A DNA stretch of 64,000 nt from Paenarthrobacter sp. A20 (GTDB lineage: Bacteria; Actinomycetota; Actinomycetes; Actinomycetales; Micrococcaceae), in NCBI RefSeq assembly GCF_024168825.1, contig NZ_JALJWH010000001.1, positions 4,340,001 to 4,404,000 on the forward strand, given 5' to 3'. Below the pieces are notes generated by a model that was not told where the DNA came from, did no database searches, and saw only the letters and a program-made list of their open reading frames with translations. A program made the translations under genes and the position numbers. Positions 1-8,295 of this stretch are shown here, one piece after another; position 1 is the stretch's first letter; the number at the start of each line of letters is the position of its first letter.

Positions 1-911
1 TGGAACGGCTCCAAGGCAGGATCATCCCGCGTGGTGACGGTGTCCCGGACATCGCTGGTGACGTCCGTGTTGGGAACAACCCTGCCCAAACCGGGAAAGT
101 GCTTCACTACAGGCGCCACTCCGGCGTCCTTCATGCCATCCGCAAAGGCGTCGCCCAGGACGGAAACGGTGCCGGGTTCGTAGCCGTACTCACGTTGAAA
201 GTGGCCGATGGGGGCGTTGGACGGCGCGAACTCCGGGCTCGTGACCGTGTCCAGGACCGGCGCGAGATTGACGTTGACGCCAGCGCTGCGCAGCTCCCTG
301 CCCCATGTTGCAGCATCAGTGCGGAGCTTGGCAGGACCGGAGGATGCCTGCACCAAGGCCGTGGGAATCGTGGAGAATCCAGGGCCCGAAAGAACCTGGA
401 CGTACCCGCCCTCCTGGTCGGTGGCCACGTAGAGGGGTATGCCGCCGGTGGTGGCGGCCGAGACCGTTCCCGTCAACGCAGACACAACGCCGGCAGTAGC
501 GGCAGAGCCTGCTTTGCTGCGCCCACTTAGGTAGACGTTGCCCGCGTGATACTGCTTCAACGCTTGCATGGTTCCTGGCTCGGCGCCGGTGGCCTTGGCC
601 GCCACCATAAACAACTGGCCCACGCGCTGCTCAAGGCTTAACGCAGCCAGCTGTTGCTCGGCCACAGTGGGAGAGGTGGTGGCCGGCGCGGCAGAGGGCG
701 AAGGAACCGTTGTCGGCTTCGTTGGCACCGCTGACGCGGTGCTGGGCTTCGGGGTGCCTGACGGCGTGGAAGGAGAGGCCGACGGCGTCCCTTCCGTTGT
801 GGTTTGGGCGGTGCTTCCGCTGCCGGTTGAGCAACCCGACGCCATGGCGAGGATAGCTCCAGCCGCCGCGATGCTCACACCGAGGGATGCAATTGTCTGG
901 ATCTTGCGCAT
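1..911 (-). CDS. Glycoside hydrolase family 3 lipoprotein, beta-N-acetylhexosaminidase-like (3' end outside window)
   Basis: Translating the minus strand from the ATG at 911 gives an N-terminal basic and hydrophobic signal peptide ending in a lipobox (MASGC), so the protein is predicted to be a membrane-anchored lipoprotein. A Ser/Thr/Pro-rich linker of about 45 residues follows, then a catalytic-type domain with LEQRVGQLFMV, ATDQEGGYVQVL and VKHFPGLGRV. The KHFPG motif followed by NTD is typical of GH3 N-acetyl-glucosaminidases (NagZ family). The likely role is trimming GlcNAc-containing cell-wall or glycan fragments outside the membrane. The frame runs off the left edge, so about the last third is missing. 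It lies 111 bases downstream of hemL with a hairpin between, so it is probably a separate unit. Family assignment is confident; substrate is inferred. Confidence 0.85.
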   Translation of the reverse strand, partial: MRKIQTIASLGVSIAAAGAILAMASGCSTGSGSTAQTTTEGTPSASPSTPSGTPKPSTASAVPTKPTTVPSPSAAPATTSPTVAEQQLAALSLEQRVGQLFMVAAKATGAEPGTMQALKQYHAGNVYLSGRSKAGSAATAGVVSALTGTVSAATTGGIPLYVATDQEGGYVQVLSGPGFSTIPTALVQASSGPAKLRTDAATWGRELRSAGVNVNLAPVLDTVTSPEFAPSNAPIGHFQREYGYEPGTVSVLGDAFADGMKDAGVAPVVKHFPGLGRVVPNTDVTSDVRDTVTTRDDPALEPF

Positions 912-975
912 GGTAAACCGTTAGTTCGTTGGGGTTGGGTTTCCATCTACGAGCCTACCCCGTAGGGACACCACC

Positions 976-1014
976 ATGCCCCGGGCAGCTGCTGCGCGCA
1001 GTCGCCCGGGGCAT
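976..1014 (-). terminator. Hairpin after hemL
   Basis: An 11-base perfect inverted repeat (ATGCCCCGGGC at 976-986 and its complement at 1004-1014) lies 8 bases past the hemL stop codon. There is no clear T-run, so it may be an incomplete terminator or an RNA-stabilising hairpin at the end of the heme operon. Confidence 0.6.
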
Positions 1015-1022
1015 CAGCATGA

Positions 1023-2342
1023 TCAGGCGGACGCGGCAGCCGCAGCTTTTGCAGCCGCCGGCAAGGCATCCACAATGCGGTTCATCGCGGCGTCGTCGTG
1101 GGCCGCTGACAGGAACCAGGCCTCGAAGACGGACGGCGGAAGGTAGACCCCGGAGTCCAACATGGAGTGGAAGAACGGCGCATAGCGGAACGTCTCCTGG
1201 CCCTGCGCATCGGCGTAGTTGTGGACGCCGTGGGCCGAAGTGCCGAACGCAACGGAGAACAGGTTTCCGGCCCTCTGGATGGAGTGGTCCACTCCTGCAG
1301 CGTCCAGGGCTGACGACAGCGCCGCCGAGAGTTCCAGGGAACGGGCATCCACAAACGCATAGACCTCGGGGGTGGCGTTTGTCAGCGTTGCTACTCCGGC
1401 GGCCATGGCAACAGGATTCCCGGACAGTGTGCCTGCCTGGTAGACCGGGCCTACGGGAGCGAGGTAATCCATGACGTCGGCACGGCCGCCAAGTGCCGCC
1501 GTCGGCATTCCGCCGCCGATGACCTTGCCGAAGGTCAGCAGATCCGGCGCCCAGCCTTCCTGGCGGCCCGTCAGCCCCCAGTAGCCGGCGTAGCCTGTGC
1601 GGAATCCCGTGAGGACTTCGTCAAGGATGAGAAGCGCACCGTGTTCCTTGGTGATGCGGGACAGCCCTGCGTTGAAGCCCTCCCCCGGGGTGACAACGCC
1701 CATGTTGGCCGGAGCCGCCTCGGTAATCACAGCGGCGATGTTGCTCCCGTGCGTCGCGAAGGCGGCCTCGACGGCGTCGAGGTCGTTGTAGGGCAGCACC
1801 AAAGTTTCAGCTGCCGTAGCTTCCGTGACGCCGGCCGAGCCCGGCAATGCCAGCGTGGCGACGCCGGAGCCTGCGGCGGCAAGCAGCCCATCCAGGTGGC
1901 CGTGGTAGCAGCCAGCGAACTTGATGATCAGGTTGCGTCCGGTAAAGCCGCGCGCAAGGCGGACCGCAGTCATGGTCGCTTCTGTGCCAGTGGACACCAT
2001 CCGCAGGCGCTCGACGGCCGAGACACGCTCTTTGACGATCGCCGCAAGATTGGCTTCATCCGGCGTGGAAGCACCGAAGGACAGCCCGCGGTCCACTGCT
2101 GCGTGGACGGCGTCGAGTACTGCCGGGTGAGCGTGGCCCAGCAGCGCCGGACCCCAGGAGCACACGAGGTCCACGTATTCCTTGCCATCGGCATCCGTGA
2201 GGTAAGCCCCCTTGGCCGAGACCATGAACTTCGGGTTTCCGCCGACGGATCCGAAGGCGCGGACCGGGGAGTTGACCCCGCCGGGCATAAGGGACCGCGC
2301 GCGGTCGAAGAGCTGGTCGGAGACAGGGGTGTTTGAAGTCAT
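1023..2342 (-). CDS. hemL: Glutamate-1-semialdehyde 2,1-aminomutase
   Basis: This 439-residue cytosolic PLP enzyme converts glutamate-1-semialdehyde to 5-aminolevulinate, the second step of the C5 heme pathway after HemA. Visible class-III aminotransferase features are STGTEATM near residues 117-124 (cofactor phosphate and substrate binding), [10 protein letters not shown] near 239-248 and the PLP lysine K273 in [10 protein letters not shown]. Length is normal for the family. It is the last heme gene on the minus strand, 43 bases after the LLM flavoprotein gene, and a hairpin follows it. Its partner hemA is about 9 kb away, divergent from the head of the operon. Co-transcription with the upstream heme genes is inferred from direction and spacing. 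Confidence 0.96.
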   Translation of the reverse strand: MTSNTPVSDQLFDRARSLMPGGVNSPVRAFGSVGGNPKFMVSAKGAYLTDADGKEYVDLVCSWGPALLGHAHPAVLDAVHAAVDRGLSFGASTPDEANLAAIVKERVSAVERLRMVSTGTEATMTAVRLARGFTGRNLIIKFAGCYHGHLDGLLAAAGSGVATLALPGSAGVTEATAAETLVLPYNDLDAVEAAFATHGSNIAAVITEAAPANMGVVTPGEGFNAGLSRITKEHGALLILDEVLTGFRTGYAGYWGLTGRQEGWAPDLLTFGKVIGGGMPTAALGGRADVMDYLAPVGPVYQAGTLSGNPVAMAAGVATLTNATPEVYAFVDARSLELSAALSSALDAAGVDHSIQRAGNLFSVAFGTSAHGVHNYADAQGQETFRYAPFFHSMLDSGVYLPPSVFEAWFLSAAHDDAAMNRIVDALPAAAKAAAAASA

Positions 2343-2385
2343 GGTTCCTATTCTTTCAGTGATTCATCGGCGGCAAGGCCGCAAG

Positions 2386-3465
2386 CTACGAAGCGCCAGC
2401 CAACAGTTCGGCGACGCGAGGGGCCACCTCTGTGCCGTAGAGCTCGATGCAGCGCATCATGGACTGGTGCGGCAACGTTCCGTTGCTGTACTTGAGGTCG
2501 AAGCGATCCACTCCAAGGTTGCGCTTCAGGAGGACGATCTTTCGCGCGACGGTCTCCGGAGAGCCTACGTAGAGCGCACCCTCGGGGCCACACATGGCAT
2601 CGAACTCGCCCCGGTTGCCCGGACCCCAGCACCGCTCGGCGCCGATCCTGTTGCGCTGCTCAAGCCAATGCGGGAAGAGCTCCTCCCGGGCGGCCTCATC
2701 GGTATCGGCGATGAATCCGGGTGAATGGGTTGCGATCTGGCGCATCGGGTGGCCGTACTTGCCCATGGCCTCGCGGTACAGGTTCACCAGAGGGGCAAAG
2801 CGGCGGGGCTCTCCCCCAATGATGGCGAAGATGATCGGATACCCGTATTCAGCACAGCGCAGAACGGACTCAGGCGTGCCGCCCACACCGATCCAGGCCG
2901 GCAGAAGGTGGTGCTGCAACCGCGGGTAGACCTGGAGTCCACCGACGTTGGGCCGTGTGCGCCCCTCCCAGTGGATGGGTTTCTGGGCGCGCACCTTGTC
3001 GAACAGCTCAAGCTTTTCCTCGAAGAGGACCTCGTAGTCCGCCAGGTCCAGGCCAAACAGCGGGAAGGACTCAACGAAAGAGCCTCGCCCCAGCATGACC
3101 TCAGCCCTGCCGTTGGCGATGGCATCCACGGTTGCGAACCTTTGGAAGACCCGGATCGGATCATCGGAGCTGAGGACCGTGACGGCCGATCCCAGGCGAA
3201 TCCTGGACGTCACAGCGGCTGCGGCTGCAAGGAAGACTTCCGGTGCGGAGACAGCAAAGTCCCGCCGGTGGTGTTCGCCCACGCCAAAAGCATGGATCCC
3301 GACGGCGTCAGCCAGTTTTGCTTCCTCCAGCAGCTCGCGAAGCACGCTGGCATGCTCCTTGGGGTTGCCTTCGGCGTCCAGCCCCGCGTCGCCGAAGGTG
3401 TTCAGTCCCAGCAGGATGTGGTTGGCCGCTACCGGCGCTGTGGGGTCGGAGGGAACGGACGTCAT
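2386..3465 (-). CDS. LLM-class flavin-dependent oxidoreductase inside the heme operon
   Basis: This 359-residue protein has the pattern of bacterial luciferase-like monooxygenases with a TIM-barrel fold: an N-terminal GLNTFGDAG segment, VGEHHRRDF, RIRLGSAVTVLSSDDPIRV and IANGRAEVMLGRGSF, and later PAWIGVGGTPESV. Members use reduced FMN or F420; the cofactor and substrate here cannot be read from sequence. Its start codon overlaps the hemB stop codon (TGATG at 3463-3467), which indicates translational coupling, and hemL follows 43 bases later. That position suggests a role connected to tetrapyrrole metabolism or oxidative handling of intermediates, but this is only inference. No established heme-pathway enzyme belongs to this family. 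Confidence 0.88.
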   Translation of the reverse strand: MTSVPSDPTAPVAANHILLGLNTFGDAGLDAEGNPKEHASVLRELLEEAKLADAVGIHAFGVGEHHRRDFAVSAPEVFLAAAAAVTSRIRLGSAVTVLSSDDPIRVFQRFATVDAIANGRAEVMLGRGSFVESFPLFGLDLADYEVLFEEKLELFDKVRAQKPIHWEGRTRPNVGGLQVYPRLQHHLLPAWIGVGGTPESVLRCAEYGYPIIFAIIGGEPRRFAPLVNLYREAMGKYGHPMRQIATHSPGFIADTDEAAREELFPHWLEQRNRIGAERCWGPGNRGEFDAMCGPEGALYVGSPETVARKIVLLKRNLGVDRFDLKYSNGTLPHQSMMRCIELYGTEVAPRVAELLAGAS

Positions 3466-4445
3466 CAGGACTCCTTCAGCCAGCCTGCAAGTTCGGAGGC
3501 CCAGTAGGTCAGCACGGTATCGGCCCCGGCACGCTTGATCCCCAGGACGGATTCGGTGATGGCACCGCGCCTGTCGATCCAGCCGTTTGCCGCAGCCGCT
3601 TCGATCATGGCGTACTCACCTGAAATTTGGTAGGCCGAGACCGGCACGGGACTCATGGCTGCGACATCGGCCAGGATGTCCAAGTAGCTCATGGCCGGCT
3701 TGACCATCACCATGTCGGCGCCCTCTTCGAGGTCCAGTTCAACTTCCAGGATGGCTTCACGGCGGTTGGCCGCGTCCATCTGGTAGGTCCGCCGGTCACC
3801 CTTGAGCTGGGAATCGACGGCTTCCCGGAAGGGGCCATAGAAAGCAGAGGCGTATTTGGCGGCGTAAGCCAAGACCGCAGTGTTCTTGTTCCCGGATTCC
3901 TCCAGCGCCTGGCGGATCACGGCGATCTGGCCGTCCATCATTCCCGACGGCCCCAGCACATGGGCGCCTGCCTCGGCCTGCGCCACCGCCATCCGGCCGT
4001 AGATCTCCAGGGTGGCGTCGTTATCCACATATCCGTCAGCATCCAGCACACCGCAGTGGCCGTGGTCGGTGAATTCGTCCAGGCAAACGTCGCCCATGAT
4101 CACCAGGTCATCGCCGACTTCCGCTTTGACATCGCGGATGGCCTTGTTCAGGACACCTTCAGGGTCGAGGGACGCAGTACCCTGCGCGTCACGTACCGCC
4201 GGCACACCGAACAGCATGATGCCGCCCACGCCCAGCTCCACGGCTTCGGCTGCCGCACGCTTCAAGGAATCGGTGGTGTGCTGGACGACTCCCGGCATGG
4301 AGCTGATGGGGCTGGGTTCAGTGAGTCCTTCACGGATGAAAGCCGGCAGGATCAGGTCTGCGGGTGCCAGTCGGTTCTCAGCGGTGAGCCTGCGCATGGC
4401 GGGAGTTGTGCGCAAGCGGCGGGGACGATGGTTTGGAAAGCTCAT
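3465..4445 (-). CDS. hemB: Delta-aminolevulinic acid dehydratase (porphobilinogen synthase)
   Basis: HemB condenses two 5-aminolevulinate molecules into porphobilinogen. The 326-residue protein carries both Schiff-base lysines: K197 in [12 protein letters not shown] and K249 in [11 protein letters not shown]. The metal loop reads [12 protein letters not shown] (about residues 121-132). Zinc-type enzymes have three cysteines here; this one keeps the first and third and has Asp at the middle position, so it lies between the zinc and magnesium types. Its ATG overlaps the hemD stop codon by four bases, and its own stop overlaps the LLM start codon, so three genes are tightly coupled. Identification is secure; metal preference is an open question. 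Confidence 0.97.
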   Translation of the reverse strand: MSFPNHRPRRLRTTPAMRRLTAENRLAPADLILPAFIREGLTEPSPISSMPGVVQHTTDSLKRAAAEAVELGVGGIMLFGVPAVRDAQGTASLDPEGVLNKAIRDVKAEVGDDLVIMGDVCLDEFTDHGHCGVLDADGYVDNDATLEIYGRMAVAQAEAGAHVLGPSGMMDGQIAVIRQALEESGNKNTAVLAYAAKYASAFYGPFREAVDSQLKGDRRTYQMDAANRREAILEVELDLEEGADMVMVKPAMSYLDILADVAAMSPVPVSAYQISGEYAMIEAAAANGWIDRRGAITESVLGIKRAGADTVLTYWASELAGWLKES

Positions 4446-5320
4446 TGCGGGTTCCCTTCGTTGGCGAAAACAGATTCCAAAGCGGCCACGATGCCGTCCG
4501 GGGTTGGTTCTTTGGCTGTGGCAGCGACGGTGAGGCCGAGGCGGGAAACCTCTGCCGCCGTCGGACGTCCTATCGCGATCAGGCGGCAGGCGCCCAACGA
4601 TGGGAACATCTCGGCGATGCGCCGTGCGGCACTGGGTGAAGCAGCAACTACAGCGTCCAGCGTCCCGGCCTCGAGCGCTGCCAGGGCGTCTTCCGGGGTG
4701 AGGATCGGCACCTGTCCAGTTTCGGAATCAACGACGGCGGCGGGCAGCTGCGCTTCCAGCTTCCGTCCTGTCCGGGCGGGGTAGTCTACGGTCTGGTAGG
4801 CAACAACCGTGGCCACTACCGCACCCTTCGTCGCCAAGCCTTCCCGCAGGCCCGGTGCTGCAATATCAGCCTGCGGCAGCAGTACCCGTACGGGGCCCGG
4901 TTTCCACGCAGCAAGCAATCCTTCTGCGGATTGGACCTCCGCAGGAGCCAAAGCGACGGTGAGGCCAACGGACTCAAGGACATCCCGGGATGATGGGCCG
5001 ATGGTCGCCACCTTGGTTTCGGCAGGGACCAGGTCCGCGAGGGACTTTCCATGCCTTGCAGCCTTCTCCAAGAGAACCCGCACGGTGGTGACGCTGCTGA
5101 GCACCAGCCAGTCAAAGTCGCCTACGGCCAGCCGGTCAAGGGCGTCATCGAGGGACGCCTGGTCCTCAGCCCGTTCAAAATCGATGAGGGGCAGGACCAA
5201 TGGCGTGGCGCCCCGGCTTCCAAGGAGTGATGCCAGCGGCCTGGCACGATCGGCGCTCCTGGTAATCAGGACGCGCCGACCGCTCAGCCCTTGTGATGCA
5301 TGCAGCTCAGGACGCGGCAA
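4442..5320 (-). CDS. hemD: Uroporphyrinogen-III synthase
   Basis: HemD closes and inverts ring D of hydroxymethylbilane to give uroporphyrinogen III. Diagnostic segments include [12 protein letters not shown] at the start, [40 protein letters not shown] and [15 protein letters not shown] chose the TTG at 5320 as start (292 residues). A GGAG sequence lies 10 bases upstream, and homology to other HemD proteins begins just after this point. The overlap with the hemC 3' end is then only 14 bases. An ATG exists at 5392, but it would add 24 unlikely residues inside hemC. The stop overlaps the hemB ATG by four bases. HemD is poorly conserved as a family, so context also supports the call. Confidence 0.9.
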   Translation of the reverse strand: MPRPELHASQGLSGRRVLITRSADRARPLASLLGSRGATPLVLPLIDFERAEDQASLDDALDRLAVGDFDWLVLSSVTTVRVLLEKAARHGKSLADLVPAETKVATIGPSSRDVLESVGLTVALAPAEVQSAEGLLAAWKPGPVRVLLPQADIAAPGLREGLATKGAVVATVVAYQTVDYPARTGRKLEAQLPAAVVDSETGQVPILTPEDALAALEAGTLDAVVAASPSAARRIAEMFPSLGACRLIAIGRPTAAEVSRLGLTVAATAKEPTPDGIVAALESVFANEGNPQ

Positions 5321-6305
5321 GGTCCGCGATCTCCGCGGCGCCGGCAGCAAGCAAGAGCTCCGCCACTTCGATGCCGAGCAACGTGGCTCCAACGTCTGTC
5401 AGGCCGTCCGTGGCCTTTTTCTCGCGCACAGTTTTGGTGCCATCCACGGCGCAGACAACGGCTTCCAAATAGAGCATGCTGCCCTTCCGGAAAGCATAGG
5501 CGCCGACGGGCGCGGCACAACCGGCTTCAAGCCTGGCCAGGACGGCACGTTCGGCCGTTACGGCCAGGCGGGTGTCGTCGTCGTTCAAGGCTGCCAGTGC
5601 CTGCGCCAGCACACCGTTGGAGCCCTCAGCGGTTCCTGCCTGACGTGGAGCCTCCTCCGTGCGGCACTCAATGGCCAGCGCGCCTTGTCCTGGTGCGGGA
5701 AGCATGACGTCCGTGGCGAAGAACTCGCTGACAGTATCCAGTCGGTCTATACGTTCCAAGCCGGCGGCAGCCAGCACCACAGCGTCAAGATCGCAGGACT
5801 TGCCCGGAACAACCTCCTCAGTGGCATTTCCGGGAAGCCCCGGGACGCGTCCAAGGCGGGTGTCCACGTTTCCGCGGATGTCCAGCACTTCGATGTCAGG
5901 CCGGGCGGCCCGGAGTTGTGCTGCCCGACGGGGTGAGCCTGTGCCCACTCTTGCCCCGCCCGGAAGCTCCGCAAGGGTCAGCCCATCGCGGGCGCATAGT
6001 ACGTCCCTGACATCAACGCGCTGGGGTGTCGCAGCAATGCTGAGGCCCACGGCGGCCCCGGTGGGCAGATCCTTGAGGGAGTGCACGGCGACATCGCAGC
6101 TGTCAGCCAGCAACGCGTCACGCAACGCTGCAACGAACACGCCTGTTCCGCCCATTTGGGAAAGGGAACCGGTCTTGACGTCGCCTTCGGTCTTGATGTG
6201 AACGAGCTCCACCGGGAAGCCGCCAACCGCAGCCAATTTGTCTGCCGTTTGCTGCGTCTGCGTCAGAGCCAGTTTGCTGGCCCTTGTGCCGATGCGAACG
6301 GTCAC
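5307..6305 (-). CDS. hemC: Hydroxymethylbilane synthase (porphobilinogen deaminase)
   Basis: HemC polymerises four porphobilinogens into hydroxymethylbilane on a covalent dipyrromethane cofactor. The cofactor-binding cysteine is C263 in LEAGCAAPVGAY. Other signatures are IGTRASKLALTQT at the N-terminus, HSLKDLPT at 75-82, GTGSPRR near 121-127 and LPAPGQGALAIE near 202-213. At 332 residues it is slightly longer than typical because of a short insertion near residues 218-232. Its ATG overlaps the upstream ferrochelatase stop by four bases, consistent with one operon and translational coupling. Confidence 0.97.
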   Translation of the reverse strand: MTVRIGTRASKLALTQTQQTADKLAAVGGFPVELVHIKTEGDVKTGSLSQMGGTGVFVAALRDALLADSCDVAVHSLKDLPTGAAVGLSIAATPQRVDVRDVLCARDGLTLAELPGGARVGTGSPRRAAQLRAARPDIEVLDIRGNVDTRLGRVPGLPGNATEEVVPGKSCDLDAVVLAAAGLERIDRLDTVSEFFATDVMLPAPGQGALAIECRTEEAPRQAGTAEGSNGVLAQALAALNDDDTRLAVTAERAVLARLEAGCAAPVGAYAFRKGSMLYLEAVVCAVDGTKTVREKKATDGLTDVGATLLGIEVAELLLAAGAAEIADLAAS

Positions 6306-7525
6306 TTTGCTGCCTCCGAAGCCGGGTAGGCATCATGGCCGGTACCGGTGGTAGTGCCAACCTCTGCAATGACGGGCTTGGCGCCTCGGAAGTTCTCGCA
6401 GCAATTGGGCCGGCACACGTCGTACCAAGGTCCAAGGTCCGTGACATGGGGACGGTCGGCGATGTTGTTCTCCACTGTCCGTTCGCAGATCAGGTCCACC
6501 AGGCCGGATACGAAAGCCGCATGCGTCCCCGGGGTAGGAACGCGAGTGGCTTCGATGTCCAGGTTCTTGCAGGTTTCCAGGGCCTCGGTGTCGAGGTCCC
6601 AGGCAACTTCCATGTGATCGCTGACGAAGCCAAGGGGAACAATGACCACACCGCGGACGCCCTGGGGCGCTATTTCCTCAAGGTGGTCGTTGATGTCCGG
6701 TTCCAGCCACGGGATGTGCGGTGCACCGGAGCGGGACTGGTACACAAGATCCCAGGCGACGTTCGGTGCCACAACGTCCATGATGGCCTTGGCATTTGCC
6801 AGGTGCTGGGCTGCGTATGCGGAGCCTTCTGCGAATTCGCGCGGCTCGTCGTCGGAGCTTCCGGCGGCCTCGGCGTCCCTGGTGGGAATCGAGTGCGTTG
6901 CGAACAACACGCGGATCCTGGCGTCAGGGTCGGTTTCGCCAGCTGCGGCCAACTTGCCACGGATCTCTTCAAGACCCGCTGCCGTACCCTCAAGGAAGGG
7001 CTGGACTACGCCGGGGTGGTCGAAGTACTGGCGGATCTTGTCCACCTGAAGCTTGCCGTCCAGACCGGTTTCCGTCAGGGCAATGCCGATGTCTTCGCGG
7101 TACTGGCGGCAGCTGGAGTAACAGGAGTAGATGCTGGTGGTGAGCATCAGGATCCGGCGGTGTCCGGCGTCGTACGCGTCCTGCAGGACCGGCGCGATGT
7201 AGGGATCCCAGTTACGGTTGCCCCACAGAACCGGCAGCTCAATTTCCCGCTTGGCCAGTTCAGCCTCAATGGCGGCCTTCAGCTCACGGTTCTGCTGGTT
7301 GATGGGGCTGATCCCGCCAAACGCGCGGTAGTGGTGCGAGACCTCTTCGAGGCGCTCGTCCGGGATGCCCCGGCCACGGGTGACGTTGCGCAGGAAGGGG
7401 ATGACGTCGTCCTGGCCTTCGGGACCACCAAAGGACGCAAGAAGCACGGCGTCGTAGCGTTTGGCTTCCTGGCGGCCGCGCTCAGTGATGGCGTTGGGTG
7501 CTGTGGAAACTTCGGGGCCGGTCAT
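6302..7525 (-). CDS. cpfC: Coproporphyrin III ferrochelatase
   Basis: This 407-residue protein belongs to the ferrochelatase family (HemH/CpfC), which inserts Fe2+ into a porphyrin. Recognisable segments are AVLLASFGGPEGQDDV, FGGISPINQQNR, LTTSIYSCYSSCRQYRED, LFATHSIP and VIVPLGFVSDHMEVAWDLD. The HSIP histidine and the HMEV glutamate are the usual active-site residues. Because hemQ is adjacent, the natural substrate is expected to be coproporphyrin III rather than protoporphyrin IX; this follows from the known coproporphyrin-dependent route in Gram-positive bacteria. Cysteines in the C-terminal part (NCCENFRGAKP, also VCRPNCC) could ligate an Fe-S cluster, as reported for some actinobacterial ferrochelatases. 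It overlaps hemQ and hemC by four bases each. Confidence 0.95.
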   Translation of the reverse strand: MTGPEVSTAPNAITERGRQEAKRYDAVLLASFGGPEGQDDVIPFLRNVTRGRGIPDERLEEVSHHYRAFGGISPINQQNRELKAAIEAELAKREIELPVLWGNRNWDPYIAPVLQDAYDAGHRRILMLTTSIYSCYSSCRQYREDIGIALTETGLDGKLQVDKIRQYFDHPGVVQPFLEGTAAGLEEIRGKLAAAGETDPDARIRVLFATHSIPTRDAEAAGSSDDEPREFAEGSAYAAQHLANAKAIMDVVAPNVAWDLVYQSRSGAPHIPWLEPDINDHLEEIAPQGVRGVVIVPLGFVSDHMEVAWDLDTEALETCKNLDIEATRVPTPGTHAAFVSGLVDLICERTVENNIADRPHVTDLGPWYDVCRPNCCENFRGAKPVIAEVGTTTGTGHDAYPASEAAK

Positions 7526-8223
7526 GCGAGAACCTCGGCAATCTCGGCCGCCGTGACGCGGCGGCCGGTGTAGAAGGGGATTTCTTCGCGCACGTGGTGG
7601 CGTGCCTCGGTGGAGCGCAGGTGGCGCATCAGGTCCACCAAGTCCACCAGCTCAGGTGCCTCGAGACCGAGGATCCATTCCCAGTCGCCCAGAGCGAACG
7701 AGGAGACGGTGTTGGAAATGACCTGCGGGAATTCGCGGCCCAGCATGCCGTGGTCGCGGAGCATCTTGCCGCGTTCTTCCGTCGGAAGCAGGTACCACTC
7801 ATAGGAGCGCACGAACGGGTAGACGCAAAGCCAGGTGCTGGGCTCCACGCCGCGGGCGTAGGCGGGCACATGGCTCTTGGAGAACTCGGCTTCGCGGTGC
7901 ACGCCCATGGCGGACCAAACGATGTCGGTTCCTGCAAAAAGCTTGCTGCGGCGGATGGAGCGGACTGCGGACTGAAGGTCCTCCGGCTTGGGGCCGTGGA
8001 GCCACACCATGATGTCAGCATCCGAGCGCATTGCCGAGACGTCGTAGCTACCGCGCAGGATCACGCCGCCGTCGGCGAGCTTCTCCGCAAGGGCTTCGAA
8101 TTCCTGGGCAGCATCGCCGCTGCGCAGAACGTCGGCCGAGCGCTTGAAGACCGTCCACAGCGTGTAGAACTGTTCTTCGGTTTCAGCAGTTTTAGTGACA
8201 GATTCGGCAGAAGTGTGGCTCAT
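7522..8223 (-). CDS. hemQ: Coproheme decarboxylase (HemQ/ChdC)
   Basis: This chlorite-dismutase-fold enzyme of 233 residues decarboxylates coproheme to heme b using peroxide, the last step of the coproporphyrin-dependent route. The motif YPFVRSYEWYLL begins with Y135, matching the catalytic tyrosine of actinobacterial ChdC, and H158 in RDHGMLGREF fits the proximal heme ligand. FALGDWEWILGLE and DLMRHLRSTEARHHVREE are also typical. It lies between cgoX (72-base gap) and cpfC (four-base overlap). Its presence decides which heme route this organism uses. Identification is strong from sequence and context. Confidence 0.96.
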   Translation of the reverse strand: MSHTSAESVTKTAETEEQFYTLWTVFKRSADVLRSGDAAQEFEALAEKLADGGVILRGSYDVSAMRSDADIMVWLHGPKPEDLQSAVRSIRRSKLFAGTDIVWSAMGVHREAEFSKSHVPAYARGVEPSTWLCVYPFVRSYEWYLLPTEERGKMLRDHGMLGREFPQVISNTVSSFALGDWEWILGLEAPELVDLVDLMRHLRSTEARHHVREEIPFYTGRRVTAAEIAEVLA

Positions 8224-8295
8224 GGTTCAAGTTTGCCCCGTGCCAGCCCCTAAGTCGAAACGGATCAGTTCTACAACGCGTAGAAGTGACACAAA

